Assembly: GCF_000757885.1 (NCBI RefSeq)
Contig: NZ_JQCR01000003.1
Span: forward strand, 2,418,001 to 2,482,000
Direction: 5' to 3'
Length of the DNA stretch: 64,000 nucleotides
Source of the DNA: Paenibacillus wynnii
GTDB lineage: Bacteria > Bacillota > Bacilli > Paenibacillales > Paenibacillaceae
Notes under the pieces: model-generated
Seen by the model: only the letters and a program-made list of their open reading frames with translations
Database searches by the model: none
Told to the model about the DNA's origin: nothing
Shown here: piece after piece, positions 8,034 to 17,324 of the stretch
Layout: every line of letters starts with the position of its first letter
Numbering within the stretch: the stretch's first letter is position 1
Made by a program: the position numbers and the translations under genes

Positions 8034-8911
8034 TACTCTGTCGCCTCCGATCGGAAAACGACAATTAATTGTTTCCAATCCTGAAATTCCGCAGCAGGCT
8101 TAATAATCGCCGTTCGTGTCAGTCCAAATTGTCCCACGCCCACACTTTCAACCGTACCGATCATTAAAGCACGAGGATACAAACCGCCGATTCCCGAGGA
8201 TACGATCACATCATCTTTACTTATGGGATCGTTTGGAGCAATCTTATTCATGCTCAGCATCTTCGTCTTCGGATCATAGCTTTCGATCATCCCGAAGGTC
8301 TGGTTCTCTTTGGTCCGGGCCGTTGCAGCAATTGCCGGCTGTGAATTGGGGTCGTTAATGTCCAGCATAGTCATCAACTTGACGGTTGAGGTGAAGTTGC
8401 TAACTTCACTAATCACTCCAACCAATCCCTCTACGGATATGACAGACATATTGGGCTTCACACCGTTTTTGGATCCAAGGTTGATCACAAGCGTGCTGTT
8501 ATTAGGTTCCGTATTGAGACTGATTACCTGAGCGATGTGGTAGTCGTACTTATACATCAGTTTTTGCGCCTTCGTAAAATTAAGCTGCTCCATTAAATCT
8601 TCATTTGTCGCCTGGACAAAATTGTACTGGGCCTGTTCTCGTGTAAACTGGGCAACTGTAATTTTGAGCCGTTCATTCTCCTCGGCAAGATCATGCAAAT
8701 TTCCGATATCTTCAAAGAAGCCCGCTATATAACCAGCGGGCTTGTAGATTAGACTTTGCACGAAACCTGTTGTGTCCCGGAGAAAGTTCTCAGGCCAAGA
8801 CAATGCCTTTCTTGCGCCTAAGCTAAAGCCCATCACTACAATAAATAGCACCAGTGTTATCAATAAGATGAACAGCCGTTTATTGTTAAATAGCTTAAAC
8901 ACTTTCAACAC
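8033..8911 (-). CDS. mreC: Rod shape-determining protein MreC
   Basis: Bitopic protein organising peptidoglycan elongation. A cytoplasmic stub and one membrane helix (about 12-32) are followed by a coiled-coil stretch (about 65-110, LAEENERLKITVAQFTREQ). The double beta-barrel MreC domain (about 125-285) contains NLGSKNGVKPNM and SSGIGGLYPRALMIGTV. 292 residues. It sits between mreB and mreD. Confidence 0.97.
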   Translation of the reverse strand: MLKVFKLFNNKRLFILLITLVLFIVVMGFSLGARKALSWPENFLRDTTGFVQSLIYKPAGYIAGFFEDIGNLHDLAEENERLKITVAQFTREQAQYNFVQATNEDLMEQLNFTKAQKLMYKYDYHIAQVISLNTEPNNSTLVINLGSKNGVKPNMSVISVEGLVGVISEVSNFTSTVKLMTMLDINDPNSQPAIAATARTKENQTFGMIESYDPKTKMLSMNKIAPNDPISKDDVIVSSGIGGLYPRALMIGTVESVGVGQFGLTRTAIIKPAAEFQDWKQLIVVFRSEATE

Positions 8912-8973
8912 CCTCTAACAAACATTTTTCTCCCACAACAGGGGTTGCGTTCTAAAGTAGGACAGGTTAGGTC

Positions 8974-10008
8974 TTAACGTTTGGAACGAAAAGTTGAGTT
9001 GCTGCGGCTTTTGAACAAATGAATATTCTCAAGCGCCTTGCCTGTACCGATAGCTACACAATCCAAAGGATTCTCAGCGACGATCACCGGCATTCCGGTC
9101 TCACGGGCTAACAGCTTATCCAAATTGCGAAGCAGGGCACCGCCGCCAGTTAATACAATACCACGGTCCATGATATCTGCTGCAAGCTCGGGCGGACATT
9201 TCTCCAAGGTAACCTTAACCGCTTCAATAATAGCATTAACTGTATCAGAGAGTGCTTCACAAACCTCATCAGAAGTGATGGTTAGTGTCTTCGGAAGACC
9301 TGTTACAAGGTCACGTCCCCGAATCTCCATGGTTTCAGCTTTTTCAAGAGAAAGTGCAGAGCCCAGATCCAGCTTAAGCTGCTCAGAGGTGCGTTCCCCG
9401 ATCATAAGATTATATTGACGTTTGATGTACTGGATGATAGCTTCATCCATTTCATCACCTGCCACGCGTACGGAACGGCTTGTAACAATACCTCCAAGTG
9501 AGATAACGGCTACTTCTGTAGTTCCTCCGCCGATATCAACAACCATGCTGCCCGTTGGTTCCCATACCGGTAAATCTGCACCGATAGCAGCCGCGAAAGG
9601 CTCCTCAATGATGTAAGCTTCACGAGCTCCTGCTTGTTTCGTAGCATCCTCAACAGCACGCTGCTCTACCGCAGTAATTCCGGAAGGAACGCACACCATT
9701 ACATTAGGGTGACGCTGAAAGATGGAACGCTGCTTTTGAGCCTGACGGATAAAGTACTTAATCATCGTAGCAGTTGTATCAAAATCAGCAATTACGCCAT
9801 CCTTCATTGGACGAATTGCACGGATGTTACCCGGTGTCCGACCAATCATTTTTTTGGCGGATTCGCCTACAGCTTCAATCGTTTTTGTATCCGTATTTAT
9901 GGCCACCACGGAAGGTTCTCTTACAACAATCCCCTTACCGCGAACATAGACAAGCGTATTTGCTGTCCCCAAGTCAATTCCTAAGTCTTTCGTAAAACCA
10001 CCAAACAT
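8974..10008 (-). CDS. mreB: Rod shape-determining actin MreB
   Basis: Bacterial actin guiding lateral wall synthesis. Phosphate-1 motif DLGIDLGTANTLVYV at the N-terminus, phosphate-2 VVDIGGGTTEVAVIS in the middle, adenosine motif DRGIVLTGGGALL near the C-terminus; 344 residues. It follows radC and heads mreBCD-minCD. The basic tail RSNSTFRSKR is slightly longer than in B. subtilis MreB. Confidence 0.98.
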   Translation of the reverse strand: MFGGFTKDLGIDLGTANTLVYVRGKGIVVREPSVVAINTDTKTIEAVGESAKKMIGRTPGNIRAIRPMKDGVIADFDTTATMIKYFIRQAQKQRSIFQRHPNVMVCVPSGITAVEQRAVEDATKQAGAREAYIIEEPFAAAIGADLPVWEPTGSMVVDIGGGTTEVAVISLGGIVTSRSVRVAGDEMDEAIIQYIKRQYNLMIGERTSEQLKLDLGSALSLEKAETMEIRGRDLVTGLPKTLTITSDEVCEALSDTVNAIIEAVKVTLEKCPPELAADIMDRGIVLTGGGALLRNLDKLLARETGMPVIVAENPLDCVAIGTGKALENIHLFKSRSNSTFRSKR

Positions 10009-10046
10009 GCTGTAATCTCCCTTTCCTAAATCAATCTATGCGTTGC

Positions 10047-10739
10047 CTATCCCATTAATCCCTTTTCCTTCATACTTACAAAACTGCTGTCTCCAATAAT
10101 CAAATGATCCAATACATCGATCCCTACAATCTCACCCGCCTGCACTAATCTTGAGGTCAGAGATATATCTTCCGGACTCGGCGTAGGATCACCGCTTGGA
10201 TGGTTGTGTGCACATATAATAGAAGCACTGCTACACTTAATGGCTGCTCTGAAAACCTCACGCGGATGAACAATAGAAGCATTAAGACTGCCCATCGACA
10301 GCGTCTCTTGGGCAATAACATGATTCTTGGTATTTAGAAATAAACAGACAAAATGCTCTTTTTGCAAATAACGGAGCTGTTCTGTTAATATATCAGCCGC
10401 ATCATATGGGCTGCGAATGGTCACAAGCTGGTTCAGCCTTGAGTTGGACATTCGTCTTCCAAGTTCAATGCCCGCTTTCAGTTGGATGGCCTTGGCAGGT
10501 CCGATCCCTTTGATCAAAGTCAATTCCTTGATGCTGAGATCTGCCAGTTGACGTAAACCGCCTACCTGAGAAAGCATACGCTGTGCAATACCAATCGCGG
10601 ATTCCCGGCGTGTTCCTGTGCGAAGCAGAATAGCCAACAGCTCCGCTTGACTCAATGATTCTGCCCCATATTGCATCATGCGCTCTCGTGGTCGTTCTTC
10701 ATGGGGGAGGTCCCGCAGCATTAATGTTTGCGACTCCAT
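10047..10739 (-). CDS. radC: RadC/YsxA family JAB-domain protein
   Basis: JAMM/JAB-fold protein (230 residues) with an N-terminal helix-hairpin-helix (about 30-85, LIKGIGPAKA) and the metal-binding motif HNHPSGDPTPSPED in the C-terminal half. The family was named for DNA repair, but that role is doubted and the biochemical function is unsettled. Gene order maf-radC-mreB is the conserved Bacillus order. GAGGGAT precedes the ATG. Confidence 0.93.
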   Translation of the reverse strand: MESQTLMLRDLPHEERPRERMMQYGAESLSQAELLAILLRTGTRRESAIGIAQRMLSQVGGLRQLADLSIKELTLIKGIGPAKAIQLKAGIELGRRMSNSRLNQLVTIRSPYDAADILTEQLRYLQKEHFVCLFLNTKNHVIAQETLSMGSLNASIVHPREVFRAAIKCSSASIICAHNHPSGDPTPSPEDISLTSRLVQAGEIVGIDVLDHLIIGDSSFVSMKEKGLMG

Positions 10740-10756
10740 CCAGATCCCTCTTCCCT

Positions 10757-11368
10757 TTACTCTCCCGGCTGTACCAAAACATGTATACCGAATTCGGATA
10801 ACATACCTCCAAGCAGTGAAAGAGGAAGTCCAACTACATTGAAGTAGCAGCCATCAATCTTCTCCACCAGGGTAGATCCGAGTCCTTGTATGGCATATGA
10901 ACCTGCCTTGTCCGCCGGCTCTCCCGTTTCCACATAAGCATCAATCTCTTCAGGGCTTAACGCCCTCATCGTCACAGTAGTTACTCGGTGATCAACCAGT
11001 ACCTTACCTTCAGGCAGCCCGATACAGGCTACTCCAGTATACACCTGATGGCTTCTGCCTTGCAGAGCGGTGAGCATTGCCTTGCTATCCTGCTTGTCCA
11101 CCGGTTTGCCGAGAATCCGACCTTCCAGCTCCACAATCGTATCACTGCCTATAATTATGGTATCCCGTTGATTGCTTGCATCTATCACAGCCTCTGCCTT
11201 ACGCAGGGCCAGCGACCGTACAACTCTCTCCGGTGTCCAGTCCGGCGGAGTACTTTCATCGGCTTCACTGGTCACCACCGCAAAGGGGATGCCCAGCATC
11301 GATAAAAGCTCCTTCCGGCGGGGTGAACCCGAGGCAAGAATAAGGAGGCGTGAGTTCTCATCGTCCAC
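10757..11368 (-). CDS. maf: Maf nucleotide pyrophosphatase
   Basis: House-cleaning NTP pyrophosphatase (dTTP/UTP type in this family), linked in B. subtilis to septum control. LASGSPRRKELL (residues about 11-22) is the phosphate-binding loop. SDTIVELEGRILGKP and the C-terminal YxIQGxGxxLVEKIDG are the other Maf signatures. The start is GTG. 203 residues. The gene lies 17 bases before radC. Confidence 0.95.
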   Translation of the reverse strand: MDDENSRLLILASGSPRRKELLSMLGIPFAVVTSEADESTPPDWTPERVVRSLALRKAEAVIDASNQRDTIIIGSDTIVELEGRILGKPVDKQDSKAMLTALQGRSHQVYTGVACIGLPEGKVLVDHRVTTVTMRALSPEEIDAYVETGEPADKAGSYAIQGLGSTLVEKIDGCYFNVVGLPLSLLGGMLSEFGIHVLVQPGE

Positions 11369-11390
11369 GTTGCAAACGTCCCTTCCCTAG

Positions 11391-11636
11391 TTACAGCCTG
11401 CGGTACAGCCATACGGCGGTAATAATACCGATCAGACTGAGCAGACACAATTTCAATTGAATAGTGATGTCGTAAGTTATGATGTCCAAATCCGCTTGTG
11501 GCGACCATTTGAGCATGGTCGATTGTGTAAGAAAGGAAAGAGTCTTTACGGGCTGCAACAGCTTGGCGATCCACGCTCCGGCCAGCCAGCCCAGAATTAG
11601 AAATAACAGCAGTGTTCCTACATTTTTCTTCTTCAT
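11391..11636 (-). CDS. DUF4321-type small membrane protein
   Basis: 81-residue protein with two membrane helices (about 5-24 and 57-77). The start MKKKNVGTLLLFLILGW was chosen because GAGGG precedes this ATG and the upstream extension has no membrane-protein character. It resembles the DUF4321 family, small proteins of unknown role found beside maf in Bacillota. The gene lies 22 bases upstream of maf and is probably co-transcribed. No function is known. Confidence 0.75.
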   Translation of the reverse strand: MKKKNVGTLLLFLILGWLAGAWIAKLLQPVKTLSFLTQSTMLKWSPQADLDIITYDITIQLKLCLLSLIGIITAVWLYRRL

Positions 11637-11699
11637 GTCCGTCTTCCCTCGCCATTTTTTGACACCCATATTATTATACGGTGAAACGGAGTTCAACAC

Positions 11700-11746
11700 A
11701 AACGCAAAATCCGGCACGGTAATGATTACCATTACCGTGCCGGATT
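11700..11746 (-). terminator. Perfect 17-bp palindromic terminator after spoIIB
   Basis: AATCCGGCACGGTAATG (11708-11724) pairs perfectly with 11730-11746 across a five-base loop. Short T-rich tracts lie on both sides (TTTTGCGTT on the minus strand, TTATTTTC on the plus). It mainly ends the spoIIB transcript before the DUF4321-maf unit. Confidence 0.85.
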
Positions 11747-11783
11747 ATTTTCACATACCATATAGTTAAATAGGTCTATGCTC

Positions 11784-12905
11784 TCAATTTAATGAAGCAA
11801 GCAATTCCTTTTGTCCGGAGAGGAAACTCATCATCGCAGCCTGAACCTCCCAGAGCAGGCCGTCCGATTTATTTTTCCCATACTCATTAAGAGCTGAGAT
11901 CCCCTGATTCACGGTTTTCTCTTGGGCGGCTATAATCTGAAACGCTGTCTTAGGTAAGCCGCTCTCCAGCGACTTTACAGCTTCCGTCCACTCCATATGA
12001 ATACTACTGACATCATCGATTGAGGCTGTTGTACCGTTGCTCAACAGTGTCGCTGATAACGAACTCAATTTCTCAAGGATTCTATTGCTAATCGCAAAAT
12101 AATTGTTCACTGACTCCGCTGTTCCGCCAAAGGTAAGCTGTTCTGTAGCCGGAATGGTTACTTCCCTCACGTACAATTCAATACCTTGAGCTTTCAGTCC
12201 GTTGCTCAGAAGTTTCGCTTGCTCGCGATCAGGCGATATACCCGCATATACCCGGTTCCCGTCAGAAGGGTCCAACCCTGCTGCCAAGCCTGCCGTCAGC
12301 AGCTCCTGCTCAGCCTTGGATGCTCCCTGCGATGTACTGAATACTCCGTATTGCAGCAGATAGTAGCTTTGCCCGGCAATTTGTACCGGTATTGCTGGAA
12401 GCGTACCCACGCTATCCTCACCCATAATCGGTAACCCGGAAGTACCAGTCCCAGCAGGTTCTAAGGCGTCACCTGTGTTCTGCCCGCCTGTAACCATTTG
12501 ATTAAAAGCTCCATTAACAGATATATTAGGCAGATCTCCGCCGCGAAAAAAGGACAACGCTACATATCCAAATAGTAATCCTATGCCGATAGCTGCAGCA
12601 ACTGAAGCTACGAATTTCCACCCGTAAAAAGGTTTACGGGAATGGTAGGCTCCGCTATAAATTTCATCTGGCGTATCTTCATAGATACTGCTGTTCCAAA
12701 CTTGTTCATTTATTGAGAGAATTGGAGGTTGCATAGGGGCCTCCGAATTTGAATAAAGGTCATATGGTTCCTGTGGAACTTCTATTGGCCGATCCAACGG
12801 AACATACTCCTTGTTTTTGCTCAGTCCACTGCCCGTCCAGCGTTCTTCCAGATCCGACTTAGCCTTCTCCACATCAAACCGAAAGGTCATTCGTCCATTA
12901 CTCAA
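11784..12905 (-). CDS. spoIIB: SpoIIB-like SPOR-domain protein
   Basis: Probable SpoIIB, which binds denuded septal glycan during engulfment. A cytoplasmic region rich in charged residues (1-95) precedes one membrane helix (about 106-124, KFVASVAAAIGIGLLFGYVAL). An extracellular linker follows, then a SPOR-type segment (about 175-255, SYYLLQYGVFSTSQGASKAEQELLTAG split here as SYYLLQYGVFS and ASKAEQELL), then a helical tail. TTG was taken as start because AAGGTGAGG is eight bases upstream. Identity rests mainly on its place before maf-radC-mreB, where B. subtilis has spoIIB; sequence divergence leaves other SPOR proteins possible. Confidence 0.75.
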   Translation of the reverse strand: MSNGRMTFRFDVEKAKSDLEERWTGSGLSKNKEYVPLDRPIEVPQEPYDLYSNSEAPMQPPILSINEQVWNSSIYEDTPDEIYSGAYHSRKPFYGWKFVASVAAAIGIGLLFGYVALSFFRGGDLPNISVNGAFNQMVTGGQNTGDALEPAGTGTSGLPIMGEDSVGTLPAIPVQIAGQSYYLLQYGVFSTSQGASKAEQELLTAGLAAGLDPSDGNRVYAGISPDREQAKLLSNGLKAQGIELYVREVTIPATEQLTFGGTAESVNNYFAISNRILEKLSSLSATLLSNGTTASIDDVSSIHMEWTEAVKSLESGLPKTAFQIIAAQEKTVNQGISALNEYGKNKSDGLLWEVQAAMMSFLSGQKELLASLN

Positions 12906-13023
12906 TTCGCACACCTCACCTTGTCTCATCTATAAGAAAATATATGATAGACAATAGAGGGCTATGCTGATGATATTGACCAAATTTATAGAGCGAGATT
13001 ACTGTGAGTCGTCCTGCACAGAA

Positions 13024-13155
13024 TCAATCTTTTGTTAAAAGCCTGCGTGGATGAGACCAGACCTTAATCCAATAACGACCCTCGTCATCTCGGAAGAAAT
13101 GGATCCCGAATAATTTCAGAGGTGTCCATATTTCCTTGAAATAGTAATTGGGCAT
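13024..13155 (-). CDS. Small basic protein, 43 residues
   Basis: Small open frame starting MPNYYFKEIWTPLKLFGIHF and ending WSHPRRLLTKD. AGGAGAG lies eight bases before the ATG, a near-ideal ribosome site, and it starts 25 bases after the glycosyltransferase gene. The product is aromatic and basic with no signal peptide. I do not recognise the family. The good start signal and coupling to the upstream gene favour a real gene. Confidence 0.65.
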   Translation of the reverse strand: MPNYYFKEIWTPLKLFGIHFFRDDEGRYWIKVWSHPRRLLTKD

Positions 13156-13180
13156 GGAGTATCTCTCCTATTTAGCAAAT

Positions 13181-14275
13181 TTATATTAAACTGAAGACCT
13201 TCGCCTTAACACTGTTAGCTTCGTAATGATTCAGAAGGGTTTGATGCGCACGATCGGCTATTATAGAACCCAACTTAGGATCTTCCAACAACCTAACCAC
13301 TTTTTCGGCAAACTCAATTGTATTATGCGCCAGCAAAATATTGCGGTTATTCTGGCAAATTAACCTCTCAGAGCCTTGATAGCTTGTTACTACTGGCGTT
13401 TTTAGGGCCCACGACTCCAAAATCTTTGAACGGGATCCGCAACCCTCTTGAAGAGGGGCTATGAAGGCTTTAGCACGACGTATGTATCTACCCGGATCCG
13501 CTAGCGGCCCGGTGATTACAACCGATTCGTCTTCCTTAACCAGTCTTCTTACCTCGGCACTCACCTCACTGCCGACAATAAAACATTGAACATCGGGAAC
13601 CTTAACTTTCACTGAAGGATAAATCGTATGATAAAACTTCTGGAATGCATTTTTACCCTGAGTCGTATTCATGTTCCAGTGAAGAACGATCATGTTCTCC
13701 TTGGATGTCGGCTCCGTATCATTGTATTGGTTCATATCTATGAAATGGGGCAGCACATGCACCTTAGGGGCATTCTTGAAAGACAATGCCTTGAACAAAA
13801 GTGCATCCCATTCCGAAACCGCTAGGAGGAGGCCGGTTTTATTCATTAGCCTCTGCTCATTCCAACGAGCCCGGGCAGCATTAAGCTTATGATGTATAGC
13901 CATATTCTTAAACGTAATCTTAACCGGCTGATCGCTATCAGAACGATAGGCATCCGTAATTATCGTGGCATCTGGCAGGATATGTTTTATAAGATTAATG
14001 CAATTCCCTAATAAACTATGTGATATAAAAACATGAGAGTATTCATTAGATTGGCAGAGTTCCTTAATGGTTCCGTTCATACCCTTCCTGACTCTGTGTA
14101 TCACAAGAGCAGGCCCGCAATGCGTTGAATATTCCAAATCACCATTACCATAGGTTAAAAGATCAATATTAAATCTCTCCAGCAGGATTCCAAGGATACC
14201 TCTTTGTCTAATTTCTCTTTCTAAATCTTCTGTCTGAAGATTCTTAGCAGACAGAAACAACATTCTCTTACGCAT
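13181..14275 (-). CDS. GT-B fold glycosyltransferase (family 4-like)
   Basis: 364-residue cytosolic glycosyltransferase. The C-terminal half has the GT4 nucleotide-sugar pattern: VQCFIVGSEV, then APLQEGCGSRSKILESWALKTPVVTS with the acidic/glycine loop that contacts the donor phosphate. The N-terminal half has SHSLLGNCINL and VSEWDALLFKAL blocks of an acceptor domain. Donor and acceptor cannot be told. It has its own AAGGAGC site, stands alone upstream of the 43-residue gene, and faces no polysaccharide cluster. A spore or wall glycoconjugate role is possible but only inferred from the neighbourhood. Confidence 0.8.
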   Translation of the reverse strand: MRKRMLFLSAKNLQTEDLEREIRQRGILGILLERFNIDLLTYGNGDLEYSTHCGPALVIHRVRKGMNGTIKELCQSNEYSHVFISHSLLGNCINLIKHILPDATIITDAYRSDSDQPVKITFKNMAIHHKLNAARARWNEQRLMNKTGLLLAVSEWDALLFKALSFKNAPKVHVLPHFIDMNQYNDTEPTSKENMIVLHWNMNTTQGKNAFQKFYHTIYPSVKVKVPDVQCFIVGSEVSAEVRRLVKEDESVVITGPLADPGRYIRRAKAFIAPLQEGCGSRSKILESWALKTPVVTSYQGSERLICQNNRNILLAHNTIEFAEKVVRLLEDPKLGSIIADRAHQTLLNHYEANSVKAKVFSLI

Positions 14276-14487
14276 GACTTTAGCTCCTTGTTACTTTATA
14301 TAAGATCCTGATTTATTGCATTTACATGTAAAAAAGCAGGACGATTTGCATTTTCGTTCACTAATGAAACTTTAGATGCAGATCAATAGTAACCTATATT
14401 TCGCTAAAGTTATGTCGATTCATGGGAGAAAAGAATCATTAATATAAATTTTTCCTAAAAACGACACATTCACCAACTTAAAAAATC

Positions 14488-14533
14488 ATAAAAAAAGCGT
14501 ATTCCCTTCTACATTGCAGAAGGGAATACGCTT
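14488..14533 (-). terminator. Rho-independent terminator after murC
   Basis: Perfect 16-bp stem (14495-14510 with 14518-14533, AAGCGTATTCCCTTCT and complement), seven-base loop, then TTTTTT on the minus strand. It closes valS-folC-murC. Confidence 0.95.
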
Positions 14534-14559
14534 AATATGACACAAGCATATGTGTATTT

Positions 14560-15936
14560 CTATCGAGTCTTTAAATAATCAGCCAAGGCATGACTTACCT
14601 TCCAAATATCACCCGCACCCATGGTTATTACGAGGTCTCCTGGAGCGACACGATCCTGAAGATCGGCCACAACTTCCTCTTTGCATGGCAAATGACGTGC
14701 CCCTGCATTGCTGTTCTGAATAATCAGTTCTACCAGCTTCGCAGAAGTAACTCCTTCGATCTGCTTCTCTCCCGCAGGTGAATAGATATCAGTGATAATC
14801 ACCTCATCCGCCTCCGCAAAGGCACGGCTGAATGCATCCAGCAGGAAGAAGGTACGCGTATAGCGTTGAGGCTGGAACACGGCAATAATACGTTTGCCGG
14901 TTGCTTTTGCCGCGCTGATGGTCGCCTGTATTTCTGTAGGATGATGAGCATAATCATCGATCACTAGAATTTCATTCACTTCACCGAGTACTTGAAAACG
15001 ACGTTTGGCGCCGTTAAATTTCACAATTGCTGCAGCGATAGCTGCAAAAGGAATATCTGCTTTCAGACAAGCGATTACCGTCGCCATGGCATTGTACAGG
15101 TTATGCTGCCCGGGAACAGACAATTCAATCTGTCCAAGAACCTCTCCATATCCGGTCATGGTAAATGAGACCTGGCGGTCTCCGAGCACGATGTCGGTAG
15201 CCACATAATCAGCGGTCTTGGAGTGAATTCCGTAAGAAATCACTTTACCTTTCACCTCAGGCAAGAGAGAGATTACATTCTCATCATCCACACATACGAT
15301 GGCAGTTCCATCTTCAGCAAGATGATTCATGAACTGTACGTATGCTGCCTTGAGTCTATTGAAATCACCGCCGTAATTCTCAAGGTGATCCGCTTCAATA
15401 TTGGTAACGATTCCGAGCCAAGGATGATATTGAAGGAATGAGCCATCACTCTCATCAGCTTCAGCGACTACAAACTCCCCTTGTCCTGCCTTTGCATTCG
15501 TACCTACATTCATAATTTCTCCACCGATAATGTAGGTAGGATCAACACCGCAATCCTCCATCACCAGAGCAATCATCGATGAGGTGGTTGTCTTTCCGTG
15601 AGCACCTGCAACAGCAACACCCTTGCGCTGGTTAAGCAGACGTGCAAGCATTTGGGAACGGTGGATAATCGGAATATTCAACCGCTCCGCTTCCACCCAT
15701 TCCACATTATCATTGGACAAAGCAGTAGAGTAGACCACCAAATCTGCTCCCTTAACCTGCTCCGCGGTATGTCCGATATATACTTTTGCACCTTTAGCAA
15801 TTAACTTCTCCGTTAGTTCCTGAGCAGCTACATCCGAGCCTGTGACGGTATATCCCATCTCCAGCATTACTCGGGCAATCGCGCTCATCCCGTAACCGCC
15901 GATCCCTATAAAATGAACACGTTCAGTAGTATCCAA
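14560..15936 (-). CDS. murC: UDP-N-acetylmuramate--L-alanine ligase
   Basis: Cytoplasmic Mur ligase adding L-Ala to UDP-MurNAc. Rossmann-like GIGGYGMSAIA at 11-21, ATP loop GAHGKTTTSSM near 113, central EADESDGSF and ADHLENYG, and the C-terminal DDYAHHPTEI motif. 458 residues. The start is TTG, six bases after the folC stop, with AAGGCTGGTG before it; no ATG occurs before the conserved core. It is third in the valS-folC-murC operon, whereas in B. subtilis murC is elsewhere. Confidence 0.97.
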   Translation of the reverse strand: MDTTERVHFIGIGGYGMSAIARVMLEMGYTVTGSDVAAQELTEKLIAKGAKVYIGHTAEQVKGADLVVYSTALSNDNVEWVEAERLNIPIIHRSQMLARLLNQRKGVAVAGAHGKTTTSSMIALVMEDCGVDPTYIIGGEIMNVGTNAKAGQGEFVVAEADESDGSFLQYHPWLGIVTNIEADHLENYGGDFNRLKAAYVQFMNHLAEDGTAIVCVDDENVISLLPEVKGKVISYGIHSKTADYVATDIVLGDRQVSFTMTGYGEVLGQIELSVPGQHNLYNAMATVIACLKADIPFAAIAAAIVKFNGAKRRFQVLGEVNEILVIDDYAHHPTEIQATISAAKATGKRIIAVFQPQRYTRTFFLLDAFSRAFAEADEVIITDIYSPAGEKQIEGVTSAKLVELIIQNSNAGARHLPCKEEVVADLQDRVAPGDLVITMGAGDIWKVSHALADYLKTR

Positions 15937-15942
15937 CAGTTG

Positions 15943-17319
15943 TCACCAGCCTTTTTCAGAATCGGGTTGCTGCAAAAGTGTGCTGCGCACATCGGCGATT
16001 AAATACAGCGTACCGGAAACGACGGCAAGGTCGTCCTCAGCTGTTATCGTCTTCAGCAGTTGCAGCGCTTTGCCCCAATCACGTTCTACTATAATTTCCA
16101 AATGCTCTTTGGCATATTTTCCCCGCAGACTTTCCACGATTTCATGCAGGTTATCCGCGTCCATTTTCTTCCGGAAATCCGGTTCGGTCAGGATGAGCGT
16201 ATCCACTATAGGTAGTATATGCTCTAGGTAGGATTCATGATGCTTGTTTGACAGCATGCCCATCAGCAAATTTAATTTGCTGTATTTATAGAAGATAGGC
16301 AGGCTCTTCGCCAGACTTTCTGCACCCTCGGGATTATGCGCTCCATCCAGTACGATCCGCGGGGAAGAGCTTATCTCTTCCAGCCTACCGGCCCAAAAAG
16401 TATCGCGAAATCCCTTAAGAACATCTTCGTCGTCCAGCATAAAAGCCAGGTATTGCCGCAACACTTCAAGAACCATCATTGCTCCGGCTGCATTGGTACA
16501 TTGATGCACGCCTTTCATTGCAATGTCTATATCCAGTGACCGAAACGGTCCTTTGAAAGTAAAGGACTGCAGGCCGTTCTCAATTCCGGTAATTTCATAG
16601 TTAAAATCTTCATCGGCAAGATACAGACTGGTTCTGCATGCTGATGCTTTTTCCTTAAGAACCGCCACCGCTTCCGGTTGAGTAACACAACTGATTACAG
16701 GAACACCGGGCTTAATGATCCCGGCTTTTTCCGATGCAATCTGCTCCAGCGTATCGCCAAGGACATCCGTATGGTCATAGCCCACATTTGTAATCACCGA
16801 CACGATCGGGAATACGATATTCGTTACATCAAGCCTTCCCCCAAGCCCTGTCTCCCATACGACAACATCTGGATAACACTCCTGTGAATAGTAGAGGATA
16901 GCAAGTGCTGTCGCTACTTCAAACATCGTAGGAGAGCCTAGCTCAGACTCAGCCATTTCATTCACCAGGGGATGCAGGATATTAGACAGTTTGGTCAGTG
17001 TTTCCTCAGGGATATCCTCACCGTTATACTGAAAACGGTTCGTAAATTTAGTAATATACGGTGATGTGAATGTACCCACCGAGTACCCGCTTTGAATTAA
17101 CACACTTGTTAAAAAAGCACAGGTCGAACCTTTCCCGTTCGTCCCAGCAACATGAATGAACTTCAGTCTGCGCTGCGGATTCTCCAGCTTTTCCATAAGC
17201 TTCTCGATCCGTTCCAATCCTGGACGAATTCCGAATGGAATGAGGCTGTTAATCCAGTCGACAGCCTCTGTATAGGTCCCTAAAGGGGCAGATCCACTGC
17301 CCCCGAGTATATCTCCCAT
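15943..17319 (-). CDS. folC: Folylpolyglutamate/dihydrofolate synthase FolC
   Basis: Adds glutamate to folates and may also make dihydrofolate. ATP loop AGTNGKGSTCAFL at about 58-70, the TSPYITKFTNR folate loop, TNVGYDHTDVLGDT, and a DGAHNPEG motif in the C-terminal domain; 458 residues. It starts at ATG five bases after valS, with AGAGGATAAGGG upstream. The valS-folC pair is conserved in Bacillus. Confidence 0.96.
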   Translation of the reverse strand: MGDILGGSGSAPLGTYTEAVDWINSLIPFGIRPGLERIEKLMEKLENPQRRLKFIHVAGTNGKGSTCAFLTSVLIQSGYSVGTFTSPYITKFTNRFQYNGEDIPEETLTKLSNILHPLVNEMAESELGSPTMFEVATALAILYYSQECYPDVVVWETGLGGRLDVTNIVFPIVSVITNVGYDHTDVLGDTLEQIASEKAGIIKPGVPVISCVTQPEAVAVLKEKASACRTSLYLADEDFNYEITGIENGLQSFTFKGPFRSLDIDIAMKGVHQCTNAAGAMMVLEVLRQYLAFMLDDEDVLKGFRDTFWAGRLEEISSSPRIVLDGAHNPEGAESLAKSLPIFYKYSKLNLLMGMLSNKHHESYLEHILPIVDTLILTEPDFRKKMDADNLHEIVESLRGKYAKEHLEIIVERDWGKALQLLKTITAEDDLAVVSGTLYLIADVRSTLLQQPDSEKGW

Positions 17320-17324
17320 ATCCC

